From NCBI GenBank assembly GCA_017936685.1, contig JAGBFA010000011.1, positions 150,813-214,812 of the forward strand: a stretch of 64,000 nucleotides of DNA, given 5' to 3'. The stretch's first letter is position 1; each line of letters starts with the position of its first letter. Source of the DNA: Alistipes sp. (GTDB taxonomy: Bacteria > Bacteroidota > Bacteroidia > Bacteroidales > Rikenellaceae). The notes beneath the pieces were generated by a model. The model saw only the letters and a list, made by a program, of their open reading frames with translations, did not search any database and had not been told where the DNA came from. Positions 18,749 through 27,499 of this stretch are shown here, in pieces. Made by a program: the position numbers and the translations under genes.

Positions 18749-19422
18749 AAAGATTGGTAGTTATTGCCGAAGGAGAAACCGAAGAAAGTTTCGTTAATAA
18801 TATTCTGATTCCCTATTTCAATTCATTGGGAATTTACAATTGTATCCAGTGTTTTAAAACAAAACATTCTAACGGAGGGCTTTCTAAATATTCGTATATC
18901 AAACAAGATATTATTCAGACCATATATGAAGCAGATGTTGTAGTGACCACTATGCTTGATTTCTATCGTTTGCCATCCGATTTTCCAGGCTCAAATCAAT
19001 TTGATGCCGCTATATCACACGGCCAGCAAGTTGAAGCTATTGAAAATCAAATAAAGATTGATATAGAGCAGGCGCAAAACCGACAGTTTGATAATTTTAT
19101 TCCATATATCCAGCTCCACGAATTCGAAGCACTTATTTTTTCGTCAATAGAGGGAATTGATGCCTTATTTGAAAGATCAGAAGTTGATTATCGAGGTTTG
19201 CAAGATGTTATTAATAGATATCCAAATCCTGAAAATATTAATAATGGTCCCAATACCGCGCCATCTGTTCGTTTACAGAGATTGATTCCTGGATATGATA
19301 AAGTAATATATGGAGTAGAAATTATTAAAGAGATTGGGATAGATACAGTATTATCTAAATGCCCTCGATTTAGTAAATGGATTGAAAACCTGAAAGACGC
19401 TCTCTATGAAACTGACTTTTGA
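18745..19422 (+). CDS. DUF4276 (TOPRIM-like) putative effector nuclease
   Basis: A 225-residue protein of the DUF4276 family, which has a predicted TOPRIM fold. Seen directly: the N-terminal acidic motif AEGETEESFV (E9, E11), the second acidic turn TTMLDFYRLPSDFPG (D72), a conserved LHEFEALIFS (H125, E126, E128) and APSVRLQRLIPGYDK. In TOPRIM enzymes the first Glu and the later Asp cluster bind Mg2+ for phosphodiester chemistry, so a nuclease effector is plausible. Its ATG overlaps the ATPase stop (ATGA) and its 3' end overlaps the res start by 17 bp. Low GC (hand count 32% over 19201-19260). Nuclease activity is inference. Confidence 0.85.
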   Translation: MKRLVVIAEGETEESFVNNILIPYFNSLGIYNCIQCFKTKHSNGGLSKYSYIKQDIIQTIYEADVVVTTMLDFYRLPSDFPGSNQFDAAISHGQQVEAIENQIKIDIEQAQNRQFDNFIPYIQLHEFEALIFSSIEGIDALFERSEVDYRGLQDVINRYPNPENINNGPNTAPSVRLQRLIPGYDKVIYGVEIIKEIGIDTVLSKCPRFSKWIENLKDALYETDF

Positions 19423-22051
19423 ACCCAACTTAGAGTACCAGCAGGAGGCTATCGGTGCGGTTGTAGGGCTGTTTGAGGGGCAGGCTCTCGAAAATTCTGA
19501 TTATCGCTATGGTATGCGCGAAGACGGTCAATTCGATTTCATAGACGGAGTCGGCAATCATCTTGCGCTTACCGATGAGCAGATACTTGCCAATCTGCAA
19601 AAGGTTCAAGAGCAGAATGAAGTTGCCGTCTCGGAATCGCTGGAAGGAATGCACTTTTCTGTCGAGATGGAGACCGGAACAGGTAAAACCTATGCCTACC
19701 TGCGCACGATCTATGAATTGAACAGCAAGTATGGATTCAAAAAATTTGTCATAGTCGTTCCCTCCGTGCCGATTCGTGAAGGAGTATTGAAGAATCTGCA
19801 AATTACACACGACCATTTCCAAACTCTGTACGACAATATCCCCGTCAATTACAAAGTATATGATCGCAACCGAATTTCTCTGTTGCGAGGGTTTGCTACG
19901 AGCGATAATATCGAGATTCTTGTTATCAATATCGATGCCTTTGCCAAGGACGAAAATGTCATCAATAAGCCCAATGACAAACTCAACGGACAGGAGCCGA
20001 TAAAATTTATCCAATCGACATGTCCTATCGTTATTGTGGACGAACCGCAGAATATGGAGTCCGAGAAGCGGTCGGCAGCCATAGCCAATCTCAATCCGTT
20101 ATGCACTCTTCGTTATTCGGCTACGCATCGCAATCGCTACAATCTGATATACAGCCTAAATCCCATAAAGGCATATGACATGGGATTAGTCAAACAGATT
20201 GAAGTAGACTCTGTGCTGGAAGAGAATTCTCAAAATGGTGCATTTGTAGAACTTACTGCAATTACTGCTGCGAAAACGAAAATTACAGCAAAAATTAATA
20301 TTGATGTAAACGGCAAAGACGGAGTCAAGCGTAAAAGCGTTACAGTAAAAGTTGGAGATGATTTGTATAACTTGTCCAATAATCGGGAGATATATCGTGA
20401 AGGTTACATTGTCGAAGGCATAGATGCGTCGAACGGCTACGTTTCATTTTCCAATAACGATGTCATTTACCAAGGTCAGCAACAGGGCGGTCAAAACGAC
20501 GAAATAATGAAATTCCAGATTCGTCGCACGATAGAGGAACATCTCAGCAAAGAGTTAAAGCTGAATAAACAGGGAATAAAAGTGCTGTCGCTCTTTTTTA
20601 TTGACCATGTGGCGAATTACCGCTCATACGATGCTCAGGGAGTGTCTGTCAAAGGTAAATTTGCCGTGTGGTTCGAGGATATATATAATGAGTTGATTGC
20701 AAAGCCAATATATCAGTCATTGAACAAATACCCAATAGAGAAGATACATAACGGCTATTTTTCGCAAGATAAAAAAGGACAGTTGAAAGATACATCGGGT
20801 GAGACGCAGGCTGACGATAGCACTTATAATTTGATAATGAAAGATAAGGAGATGTTGTTGGATATCGACAATCCCCTGCGTTTTATTTTCTCCCATACGG
20901 CTTTGCGCGAAGGTTGGGATAATCCGAATGTCTTTCAGATATGTACGCTGAACGAGACCAAATCCGAAATGAAGAAACGCCAGGAGATCGGACGAGGTCT
21001 GCGATTGGCTGTCAATCAGAATGGTACGAGAATCTATGATAAAAATATCAATCGTCTGACTGTGGTGGCCAATGAAGCCTACAACGACTTTGCGAAGGCT
21101 TTGCAGAATGAGCTAAGAGAGGACTGTGGCGTTGATTTTGGTAACCGAGTCAAACCCAAACGAGACAGGATTGCCGTTACTTATCGCAAGGGATTTGAAA
21201 CCGATTCTCGATTCATTGCTATTTGGGAGAAATTGAAAGCCAGAACGACCTATCGTGTCAAATACAATACAGAAGAACTGATCCGAAATGCAGGTCGGGC
21301 AATTAGAGACTTGCCCAAGATTGAAAAACCTTCGGTTCATTCGATTAAAAACGAAGTTGTAATTACCGGTTCTGGCATAGCTGCTCATTATAAAGGTGAT
21401 CGGATATCGATCTCGCAATCGGATTATGTAATCCCCGATCTACTCGGATATATCCAGCGGCATACGGAGTTGACACGCAGTACGATAATGCGCATTATCA
21501 CTGAATCCGGACGTATAGATGATTTGGCTGTCAATCCGCAGTTGTTTATGGATTTGGTGATTGCTTCCATCAAACGTGAACTTTACAAACTGATGATTGA
21601 CGGCATTGAATATCGCCGATTGGGTGATTCTACCTATGAAATGAGACTGTTTGAGGATTGGGAGACCTACAAGAACGAAGATACATTTAAGGTGTTGAGA
21701 AAGGATAAGACAATTTACGATAACTTCATTCCGCTGGATTCTGCTGTTGAGAATCAGTTTGCCAAAGATTGCGAATCAAGTGACCAAGTAGAATTTTATT
21801 TCAAATTACCAGGTTGGTTTAAGATACCGACTCCAATAGGCAATTACAATCCGGATTGGGCTGTCGTATTCGAAGATGATAGAAAGATATATTTTGTTGT
21901 AGAGACAAAAGATACCGGCACATCAACGGTCGATATGTCAAAGTTGCGTCCAGAAGAGCAAGCCAAGATCAAATGCGGCATGGCTCATTTTCGCTTATTC
22001 ACTGATTTGGATTATCAAGTGGTTAAAAGCTTAACTGGTTTGAGAAAATAG
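19406..22051 (+). CDS. res: Type III restriction enzyme Res subunit
   Basis: ATP-dependent translocase/nuclease that cuts unmethylated DNA together with Mod. The N-terminal FEPNLEYQQEAIGAVV is the standard Res opening. Superfamily 2 motifs follow: Walker A METGTGKT (88-95), DEPQN in the DExx position (212-216), SATHR (238-242), the later EGWDNPNVFQICTLNE and the arginine-finger region QEIGRGLRLAVNQ. The C-terminal endonuclease is a PD-(D/E)xK domain: D817 in NPDWAVVF, then E833 and K835 in FVVETKDT. The 881-residue length is normal. The gene overlaps the DUF4276 gene by 17 bp. It is followed by a hairpin terminator that also faces dxs. It looks intact. Confidence 0.95.
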   Translation: MKLTFEPNLEYQQEAIGAVVGLFEGQALENSDYRYGMREDGQFDFIDGVGNHLALTDEQILANLQKVQEQNEVAVSESLEGMHFSVEMETGTGKTYAYLRTIYELNSKYGFKKFVIVVPSVPIREGVLKNLQITHDHFQTLYDNIPVNYKVYDRNRISLLRGFATSDNIEILVINIDAFAKDENVINKPNDKLNGQEPIKFIQSTCPIVIVDEPQNMESEKRSAAIANLNPLCTLRYSATHRNRYNLIYSLNPIKAYDMGLVKQIEVDSVLEENSQNGAFVELTAITAAKTKITAKINIDVNGKDGVKRKSVTVKVGDDLYNLSNNREIYREGYIVEGIDASNGYVSFSNNDVIYQGQQQGGQNDEIMKFQIRRTIEEHLSKELKLNKQGIKVLSLFFIDHVANYRSYDAQGVSVKGKFAVWFEDIYNELIAKPIYQSLNKYPIEKIHNGYFSQDKKGQLKDTSGETQADDSTYNLIMKDKEMLLDIDNPLRFIFSHTALREGWDNPNVFQICTLNETKSEMKKRQEIGRGLRLAVNQNGTRIYDKNINRLTVVANEAYNDFAKALQNELREDCGVDFGNRVKPKRDRIAVTYRKGFETDSRFIAIWEKLKARTTYRVKYNTEELIRNAGRAIRDLPKIEKPSVHSIKNEVVITGSGIAAHYKGDRISISQSDYVIPDLLGYIQRHTELTRSTIMRIITESGRIDDLAVNPQLFMDLVIASIKRELYKLMIDGIEYRRLGDSTYEMRLFEDWETYKNEDTFKVLRKDKTIYDNFIPLDSAVENQFAKDCESSDQVEFYFKLPGWFKIPTPIGNYNPDWAVVFEDDRKIYFVVETKDTGTSTVDMSKLRPEEQAKIKCGMAHFRLFTDLDYQVVKSLTGLRK

Positions 22052-22107
22052 TTGATGAGATAATCTGCAAATTATCTGTTTCGTGGATAACATTTTTTTA
22101 ATAAATG

Positions 22108-22146
22108 ACCCTCCCGAATCGTTGCGATTCGGGAGGGTTGTTTTTC
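22108..22146. terminator. Terminator between convergent res and dxs
   Basis: Stem ACCCTCCCGAATC/GATTCGGGAGGGT (22108-22120, 22126-22138), loop GTTGC, then TGTTTTT on the plus strand. An A-rich tract on the other side makes it usable in both directions. Confidence 0.85.
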
Positions 22147-22182
22147 TGTGACGATGGAGACGGCCTTGCCGGTGGTCGGAGG

Positions 22183-24054
22183 TTATTCGAAGAACCGGTC
22201 GATGGCGGCGGTGATGCCCTGTTCGTCGTAGCCGCAGAGGGCGTAGAGCTGGGCGGGTGTGCCGTGCTCGACGAAGCGGTCGTCAATGCCGAGCATCTGT
22301 ATCTCGGGGTGCAGCCCCTCGCGTGCCAGCAGTGTCACGACGGCCTCGCCTGCACCGCCCCGTATCACGCCGTCCTCGACGGTGATGATGCGTTTGAAGC
22401 GGCGGCCTATCGATGTGATCAGCTCCTCGTCGAGCGGCTTGACGTATCGCAGCGAGTACACGGCCACGCTGTGACGGCTCGCTTCAGCCGCGCGCAGTGC
22501 CTTGCCGCATGTGGTGCCGACGGCCACGATAGCCACCTCGTCACCCTCGCGCAGCACCTCGCCGCGCCCGACAGTCAGCTCTTCGAACGGCGTATCGCGC
22601 CACTCTGCGCCCTCGCCCGTGCCTCGCGGATAGCGTATGACGGTGGGGGAGTCGGTGCGGGCGGCGGTGTACATCATCTGGCGCAGCTCCCACTCGTTGC
22701 GCGGGGCGGCGACAGTCAGATTGGGTATGCAGCCGAAGTAGGCCAGATCGAAGGCTCCGTGATGGGTGGCTCCGTCCTCGCCCACAAGACCGCCGCGGTC
22801 GATGCACATCACCACGGGTAGCCGTTGCAGCGCAACGTCGTGAATGACATTATCGTAGGCGCGTTGCATGAACGACGAATAGATGTTGCAGAACGGGCGC
22901 ATGCCTGCCGCGGCCAGACCGGCCGAGAAGGTTACGGCGTGCCCCTCGGCTATGCCCACGTCGAAGCAGCGTTCGGGTATCTCGCGCATCAAGATGTTCA
23001 TCGAGCACCCCGACGGCATGGCGGGCGTGATGCCCACGATGCGCCGGTCGGCGCGTGCGAGTTCGAGAAGCGTCTGCCCGAATACGTCCTGATAGCGGTC
23101 TGCACCGCCCTGCGAGCGCAGACGCTCTCCCGTGTCGGGGTTGAATTTGCCGGGGGCGTGCCATGTCGGCTGGTCGCTCTCGGCCGGAGTGTAGCCCTTG
23201 CCCTTGACGGTCTGTATGTGCAGCAGCTTGGGACCCTTTATGCGTTTGAGGTTGCGCAGCGTGCGCACCAGTTCGGCTATGTCGTGGCCGTCGACGTGGC
23301 CGAAGTAGCGGAAGTTGAGGCTCTCGAACAGGTTGCTGTTCTGCAACAGCCCCTGCTTGACGGCATTGCCCGCCTTCTGCATCATGCGCAACACGGGCGG
23401 CAGCTTGCCCAGTATGCGCCACAGCCTGTTTTTGAAACGGTTGTATGCCGACGATGTCGATACTCGCACCAAATAACGCTCCAAGGCTCCCGTGGCCTTG
23501 TCGATGGCCATGTGGTTGTCGTTGAGAATGACCAAGATATTGGTGTTCGGGCTGGCTCCGGCATTGTTCAGACCCTCGAATGCCAGTCCGCCGGTCATGG
23601 CTCCGTCGCCGATGATGGCCACCACGTTGCGCCGTATGCCCTGCAACTCGGCGGCCTTGGCCATGCCGAATGCGGCCGAGATGCTCACCGACGAGTGTCC
23701 TGCGCCGAATGCGTCGTACTCGCTTTCGGCCATGCGTGGGAAGCCGCTGATGCCGCCCATGCAGCGGTTCTTCATGAATGCTTCGCGGCGTGCGGTGATG
23801 ATCTTGTGCGCGTATGCCTGATGTCCCACGTCCCACACTAACTTGTCCTCGGGCGTGTCGTAGACGTAGTGCAGCGCAACGGTCAGCTCCACCACGCCCA
23901 GACTCGATGCCAGGTGTCCCGGGTTGCGCGAGCAGCACTCTATAATATATTGTCTCAGCTCGGCACAATACAGCTTCAGCTCGTCGATCGACAAACGTTT
24001 CAGGTCGGCCGGCGTCTCTACTTCGTACAGATATTTATACTTGACGTGTGACAT
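22183..24054 (-). CDS. dxs: 1-deoxy-D-xylulose-5-phosphate synthase
   Basis: First enzyme of the MEP isoprenoid pathway: pyruvate plus glyceraldehyde 3-phosphate give DXP, with thiamine diphosphate and Mg2+. The cofactor motif runs GDGAMTGG through VILNDN in the first third. PGHLASSLGVVELTVALHY and the second-domain segments DVGIAEGHAVTFSAGLA and IDRGGLVGEDGATHHGAFDL are diagnostic for DXS as opposed to transketolase. The 623 residues are full length. It has its own promoter on the minus strand and ends at the shared terminator with res. DXP also feeds thiamine and pyridoxal phosphate synthesis in many bacteria. Confidence 0.98.
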   Translation of the reverse strand: MSHVKYKYLYEVETPADLKRLSIDELKLYCAELRQYIIECCSRNPGHLASSLGVVELTVALHYVYDTPEDKLVWDVGHQAYAHKIITARREAFMKNRCMGGISGFPRMAESEYDAFGAGHSSVSISAAFGMAKAAELQGIRRNVVAIIGDGAMTGGLAFEGLNNAGASPNTNILVILNDNHMAIDKATGALERYLVRVSTSSAYNRFKNRLWRILGKLPPVLRMMQKAGNAVKQGLLQNSNLFESLNFRYFGHVDGHDIAELVRTLRNLKRIKGPKLLHIQTVKGKGYTPAESDQPTWHAPGKFNPDTGERLRSQGGADRYQDVFGQTLLELARADRRIVGITPAMPSGCSMNILMREIPERCFDVGIAEGHAVTFSAGLAAAGMRPFCNIYSSFMQRAYDNVIHDVALQRLPVVMCIDRGGLVGEDGATHHGAFDLAYFGCIPNLTVAAPRNEWELRQMMYTAARTDSPTVIRYPRGTGEGAEWRDTPFEELTVGRGEVLREGDEVAIVAVGTTCGKALRAAEASRHSVAVYSLRYVKPLDEELITSIGRRFKRIITVEDGVIRGGAGEAVVTLLAREGLHPEIQMLGIDDRFVEHGTPAQLYALCGYDEQGITAAIDRFFE

Positions 24055-24061
24055 GAGTCTA

Positions 24062-24092
24062 CAAAGATAATAATAAGTGAGCGCAAAAGCAA
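24062..24092 (-). promoter_or_regulatory. Promoter of dxs
   Basis: On the minus strand TTG (plus 24090-24092), 20 nt, then TATCTTTG (plus 24062-24069). The box ends 7 nt from the start codon at 24054, so the leader is very short or absent. Confidence 0.6.
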
Positions 24093-24225
24093 ATCCATTT
24101 GCATTTTGCCCGGCGTAATTATCCCTATCATCTGTATGGCGACAATAATAATTTTGCCAAATGACGGATAATCGATCCTATCTCGCGAATTTTTTGTATC
24201 TTCGCGTTGAATAGTGTAAACAGTT

Positions 24226-24933
24226 ATGCAATACCATAGAATTTTACTCAAACTCAGCGGCGAGTCGCTTCAAGGCTCGCAAGGCTTCGGACTCTCGGTC
24301 GAGGTGCTCGATTCGTATGCCCGACAGATACGCGCGGCTGTCGCGACGGGCGTGCAGATAGGTATCGTCATCGGCGGCGGCAACATCTTCCGCGGCTTGC
24401 AGGGTGCCGGACGCGGCTTCGACCGTGTCAAGGGCGACCAGATGGGCATGCTGGCCACCATCATCAACTCGCTGGCGTTGCAGTCGGCCTTGGAGAGTGC
24501 CGGCGTGAAGTGCAAGGTGCTGACCTCCATTCGTATGGAGCCCATAGGCGAGTACTACTCCAAGGCACGCGCATTGGAGCTGCTCGAAGCCGGCTACGTG
24601 GTCATCATCGGCGGCGGCACGTCGAATCCCTATTTTTCTACCGATACGGCATCGGCTTTGCGAGGCATAGAGATCGAGGCCGAGGTGATGTTCAAGGGGA
24701 CGCGTGTCGACGGCATATACACGGCCGACCCCGAGAAGGATCCGTCGGCCGAGCGTTTCGACCGCATCACATTCGACGAGGTACTCGCGCGCCGATTGAA
24801 GGTGATGGATCAGACCGCATTCACGCTGTGCCGCGAAAACGGACTGAATATCATTGTCTTCGACATGGATACCGAGGGTAATCTCGAACGCGTGCTTTCG
24901 GGCGAACGCATAGGAACGCTTGTCACACAATAA
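24226..24933 (+). CDS. pyrH: UMP kinase
   Basis: Phosphorylates UMP to UDP in pyrimidine nucleotide synthesis; cytoplasmic, hexameric amino-acid-kinase fold. Visible family blocks: RILLKLSGESLQG at the N-terminus, IVIGGGNIFRG, RVKGDQMGMLATIINSLALQ, GYVVIIGGGTSNPYFSTDTASALR and ADPEKDPSA followed by VMDQTAFTLC. At 235 residues it is full length. It begins a unit with a TlpA-like gene (13 bp gap) and frr (30 bp gap); pyrH and frr are neighbours in many bacteria. Upstream at 24197 is TATCTTCG, a near match to the -7 consensus. Confidence 0.98.
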   Translation: MQYHRILLKLSGESLQGSQGFGLSVEVLDSYARQIRAAVATGVQIGIVIGGGNIFRGLQGAGRGFDRVKGDQMGMLATIINSLALQSALESAGVKCKVLTSIRMEPIGEYYSKARALELLEAGYVVIIGGGTSNPYFSTDTASALRGIEIEAEVMFKGTRVDGIYTADPEKDPSAERFDRITFDEVLARRLKVMDQTAFTLCRENGLNIIVFDMDTEGNLERVLSGERIGTLVTQ

Positions 24934-24946
24934 AACCTTACAGCTT

Positions 24947-25549
24947 ATGGCTATTCGTACCCGCCGTAAACGCGGCAGCACGCTGCAACTGCTCTTGATG
25001 CTTGCCGTGCTCATAGCGATCGTTATTCTTATCATCTGGTGGCCTACGCCTGCGTCGGCCGCAACCTCTTCGCAGACTCCCGACGCACAGATGGACCGTG
25101 CCATCGTCGAGTCGACGTTGGTGCGCGGCGGCGACATGGCTCCCGACTTCCGTGTGGAGATGCTCTCGGGCGAGCACGTGACGCTCTCGTCGCTCCGCGG
25201 CAAAGTCGTACTGCTCAACTTCTGGGCTACGTGGTGCCCTCCCTGCCGCGAGGAGCTGTCGCATGTGCAGAAGGAGATCATCGACCGCTTCAAGGACAAA
25301 CCCTTCGTTTTTCTACCCGTGTCGCGCGGTGAGCAGCGCAAGACCGTGGAGCGTTTCATCGCCAATACGGGCTACAAGTTCCCCGTCGCGCTCGACCCCG
25401 CACAGGAGATCTTCGGCAAGTATGCCACCAACTACATTCCGCGCAACTTCCTCATAGGTGCCGACGGCCGTGTGCTCTACGTATCGGTAGGTTACGACGA
25501 AGCCGACTTCAAGGAGTTGATAGCCAACATAGCGGAGGCTCTGAAATAA
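24947..25549 (+). CDS. Membrane-anchored TlpA/ResA-like thioredoxin
   Basis: A 200-residue thiol-disulfide oxidoreductase facing the periplasm. Residues 1-12 are basic, residues 13-32 form a hydrophobic anchor, and the thioredoxin-like domain starts near residue 62 (GGDMAPDFRVEMLSGEHVTLSSLRGK). The redox site is WATWCPPCREEL, and the cis-Pro loop is NYIPRNFLI. Such proteins reduce cytochrome c apoproteins or other envelope thiols; the precise client cannot be told. The start at 24947 is preferred to an upstream ATG at 24920 that overlaps pyrH. The gene lies between pyrH and frr, an unusual insertion into a translation/nucleotide unit. Confidence 0.9.
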   Translation: MAIRTRRKRGSTLQLLLMLAVLIAIVILIIWWPTPASAATSSQTPDAQMDRAIVESTLVRGGDMAPDFRVEMLSGEHVTLSSLRGKVVLLNFWATWCPPCREELSHVQKEIIDRFKDKPFVFLPVSRGEQRKTVERFIANTGYKFPVALDPAQEIFGKYATNYIPRNFLIGADGRVLYVSVGYDEADFKELIANIAEALK

Positions 25550-25579
25550 TCGAAAACAATATAAACGGAAAGATGTGTT

Positions 25580-26137
25580 ATGGATACTAAGACCATTTTG
25601 AACGATGCAACCGACCGCATGCAGCGTGCGCTCGATCACCTCGACGAGGAGTTGCTTAACATTCGTGCCGGCAAAGCGTCGGTCAACGTGCTCAACGGCG
25701 TGTTCGTCGACTATTACGGCTCTCAGACACCCGTATCGGGTGTGGCGAGCGTCACCGTGCCCGATGCCAAGACCGTGCTCATACAGCCGTGGGACAAGAA
25801 TATGATACGTCTCATCGAGAAGGCCATCATCGACTCCAACATAGGCCTTACACCCTCTAACAACGGCGAGCAGATCCGTCTGTCGATACCGCCTCTTACC
25901 GAGGATCGTCGTCGCGAGATCGTGAAGTCTGTTCGCGGCGAGGCCGAGACCGCCCGCATAAGTCTGCGCAACGCCCGCCGCGATGCTGTCGAGGCTTTCA
26001 AGAAGGCTCAGAAGGAGGGCATGTCCGAGGACGAGTCCAAGGACGGCGAGGCTCAGACTCAGAAGCTGTTGGAGAAGTTCTCCAAGCTGGTCGATGCGGC
26101 AGTGGAGAAGAAGGAGAAGGAGGTTATGACGGTATAA
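25580..26137 (+). CDS. frr: Ribosome recycling factor
   Basis: Splits post-termination ribosomes together with EF-G. The 185-residue length and blocks are typical: LNIRAGKASVNVLNGVFVDYYGSQTPVSGVASVTVPD, VLIQPWDKNMIRLIEKAIIDSNIGLTPSNNGEQIRLSIPPLTEDRRREIVK and the helical C-terminal arm ending EKKEKEVMTV. It is the last gene of the pyrH, tlpA-like, frr unit. Downstream there is no standard hairpin terminator; instead a nested-hairpin repeat begins 17 bp after the stop and could serve that role. Confidence 0.98.
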   Translation: MDTKTILNDATDRMQRALDHLDEELLNIRAGKASVNVLNGVFVDYYGSQTPVSGVASVTVPDAKTVLIQPWDKNMIRLIEKAIIDSNIGLTPSNNGEQIRLSIPPLTEDRRREIVKSVRGEAETARISLRNARRDAVEAFKKAQKEGMSEDESKDGEAQTQKLLEKFSKLVDAAVEKKEKEVMTV

Positions 26138-26148
26138 ATTTTTTGTGA

Positions 26149-26640
26149 AAAGCGGCCATTTGCTTCCGCTCGCTCAATTGCCAGAATAGGCAGTACGTCA
26201 AGTACAGCCTATCCTGGCAATTTTCGTTGCGCGTTGCAACTAACCGCTTTTGACGAAAAATTGGTTCTTTTCCATGAAAACACCGCATCTGCTTCCGCTC
26301 CTCGTCGCTTGACAATGGGCAGTACGCCAGTACAGCCCATCGTCTCGCTCTGTCGGAGAGTCGCATCTGCGGCATTTTGATGAAAAAGAGGCGCATAGTG
26401 CTTTGGCAGCTATTCCCACGCTGTCATTCTGAGCGTAAGCGAAGAATCTGTGCGCGACTATTCCCACCGTCCTGTCATTCTGAGGAGCGGCAATTTGCCG
26501 CGACGTGAGAATCTCTCTTTGGGGTAGTCGGGTGTATTTCGGACGGCGGGACTCCCACGGTCGGGCGTTGCCCTCCCTCGGAGTGACATGTCGGTTTTGT
26601 CGTCCACAGATTCCTCACGTGCGTTCGGAATGACAAACCA
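26149..26640. repeat. Two nested-hairpin repeats and dispersed hairpin elements
   Basis: No gene is supported. The first copy (about 26154-26262) has inner stem ATTGCCAG/CTGGCAAT (26177-26184, 26214-26221) plus ATAGGC/GCCTAT (26186-26191, 26207-26212); compared with the copy at 2412-2456 the stem bases change on both sides while pairing is kept. The second copy spans about 26277-26378. A GNRA hairpin with GTAA loop is at 26427-26446. A constant-flank element with stem GCGGCA/TGCCGC is at 26487-26501. Degenerate repeat sequence continues to about 26640. Confidence 0.85.
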
Positions 26641-26714
26641 ACGATAGACGCTCCGCATGGATCAGGTTCTGCATCGATTTTGCATTGCGTGTGTTCGTAT
26701 AAAACCGATTCGAT

Positions 26715-27428
26715 ATGGATACCGAAAAAGACTATTCTATGCCGCGCATAGGCGACAAGGCTCCGTCGTTCAAGGCTGTGACGACGCAGGGCGAGATCGA
26801 TTTTCCGGCCGACTGCAAGGGGTGTTGGAAGATTCTGTTCAGCCACCCGTCCGATTTCACTCCGATATGCACCACCGAGTTCGTGATGTTCGGTCACATG
26901 CAGCAGGAGTTCGCCGCGCTGAACTGCCGTTTGGTGGGGTTGTCGGTCGGCGCGCTCAACAGCCACATAGCCTGGCTGCGCGCGATCCGTGACAAGATAG
27001 AGTTCAAGGGGTTGAAAAACGTGGATATACGTTTCCCGTTGGTGGCCGATCCCACTATGGAGATAGCCCGCAAGTACGGCATGATACAGCCCGGTGCCAG
27101 TTCGACGGCGGCCGTGCGTGCCGTATTCTTCATCGATCCGGCCGACACGATACGTGCCATCATCTACTATCCGCTGGCATTGGGGCGCAACTTCGACGAG
27201 ATAAAGCGCGTACTGGTGGGGTTGCAGACCATCGACAACTTCCACATAGCCCTGCCTGCCGACTGGTGCCCCGGCGACGACATCGTCGTGCCGGCTGCTG
27301 CCAATGCTGATGATGCCGACAAGGCCATGCACGACGCGTCCTCTGGCATGAAGTGTTACGACTGGTTTTACTGCGTCAGGCCGCTGCCAAAGGAGGAGGT
27401 AGAGGCCAAGCTGTATACCAATAAGTAG
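26715..27428 (+). CDS. Peroxiredoxin, Prx6/archaeal thioredoxin-peroxidase type
   Basis: Reduces hydrogen peroxide and organic peroxides in the cytoplasm. The peroxidatic site is FSHPSDFTPICTTEF with C52, Thr and Pro at the expected places. The C-terminal extension holds two further cysteines, C214 and C220, in KCYDWFYCVRPL; the same Cys-x5-Cys arrangement is seen in archaeal Prx6-type thioredoxin peroxidases, where they act in resolving the disulfide. The 237-residue length suits that group and is longer than AhpC. It is a single-gene unit ending at a 17-bp hairpin. Useful for oxygen tolerance in an anaerobe; physiology inferred. Confidence 0.93.
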   Translation: MDTEKDYSMPRIGDKAPSFKAVTTQGEIDFPADCKGCWKILFSHPSDFTPICTTEFVMFGHMQQEFAALNCRLVGLSVGALNSHIAWLRAIRDKIEFKGLKNVDIRFPLVADPTMEIARKYGMIQPGASSTAAVRAVFFIDPADTIRAIIYYPLALGRNFDEIKRVLVGLQTIDNFHIALPADWCPGDDIVVPAAANADDADKAMHDASSGMKCYDWFYCVRPLPKEEVEAKLYTNK

Positions 27429-27441
27429 CCCTTGCTCATCG

Positions 27442-27488
27442 AACGACATAGGCGGGACGGTCTGTCTGTCCCGCCTATGTCGTTTTAA
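27442..27488. terminator. Terminator between convergent peroxiredoxin and GH2 genes
   Basis: Perfect 17-bp stem AACGACATAGGCGGGAC/GTCCCGCCTATGTCGTT (27442-27458, 27468-27484), followed by TTT on the plus strand. Confidence 0.85.
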
Positions 27489-27499
27489 GCCGTATGTCG

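Noticed and set aside
15773-22051. A BREX or DISARM system
   Set aside because: There is no PglZ, BrxC/L or DUF1998 protein; the methyltransferase and helicase are plainly type III Mod and Res.
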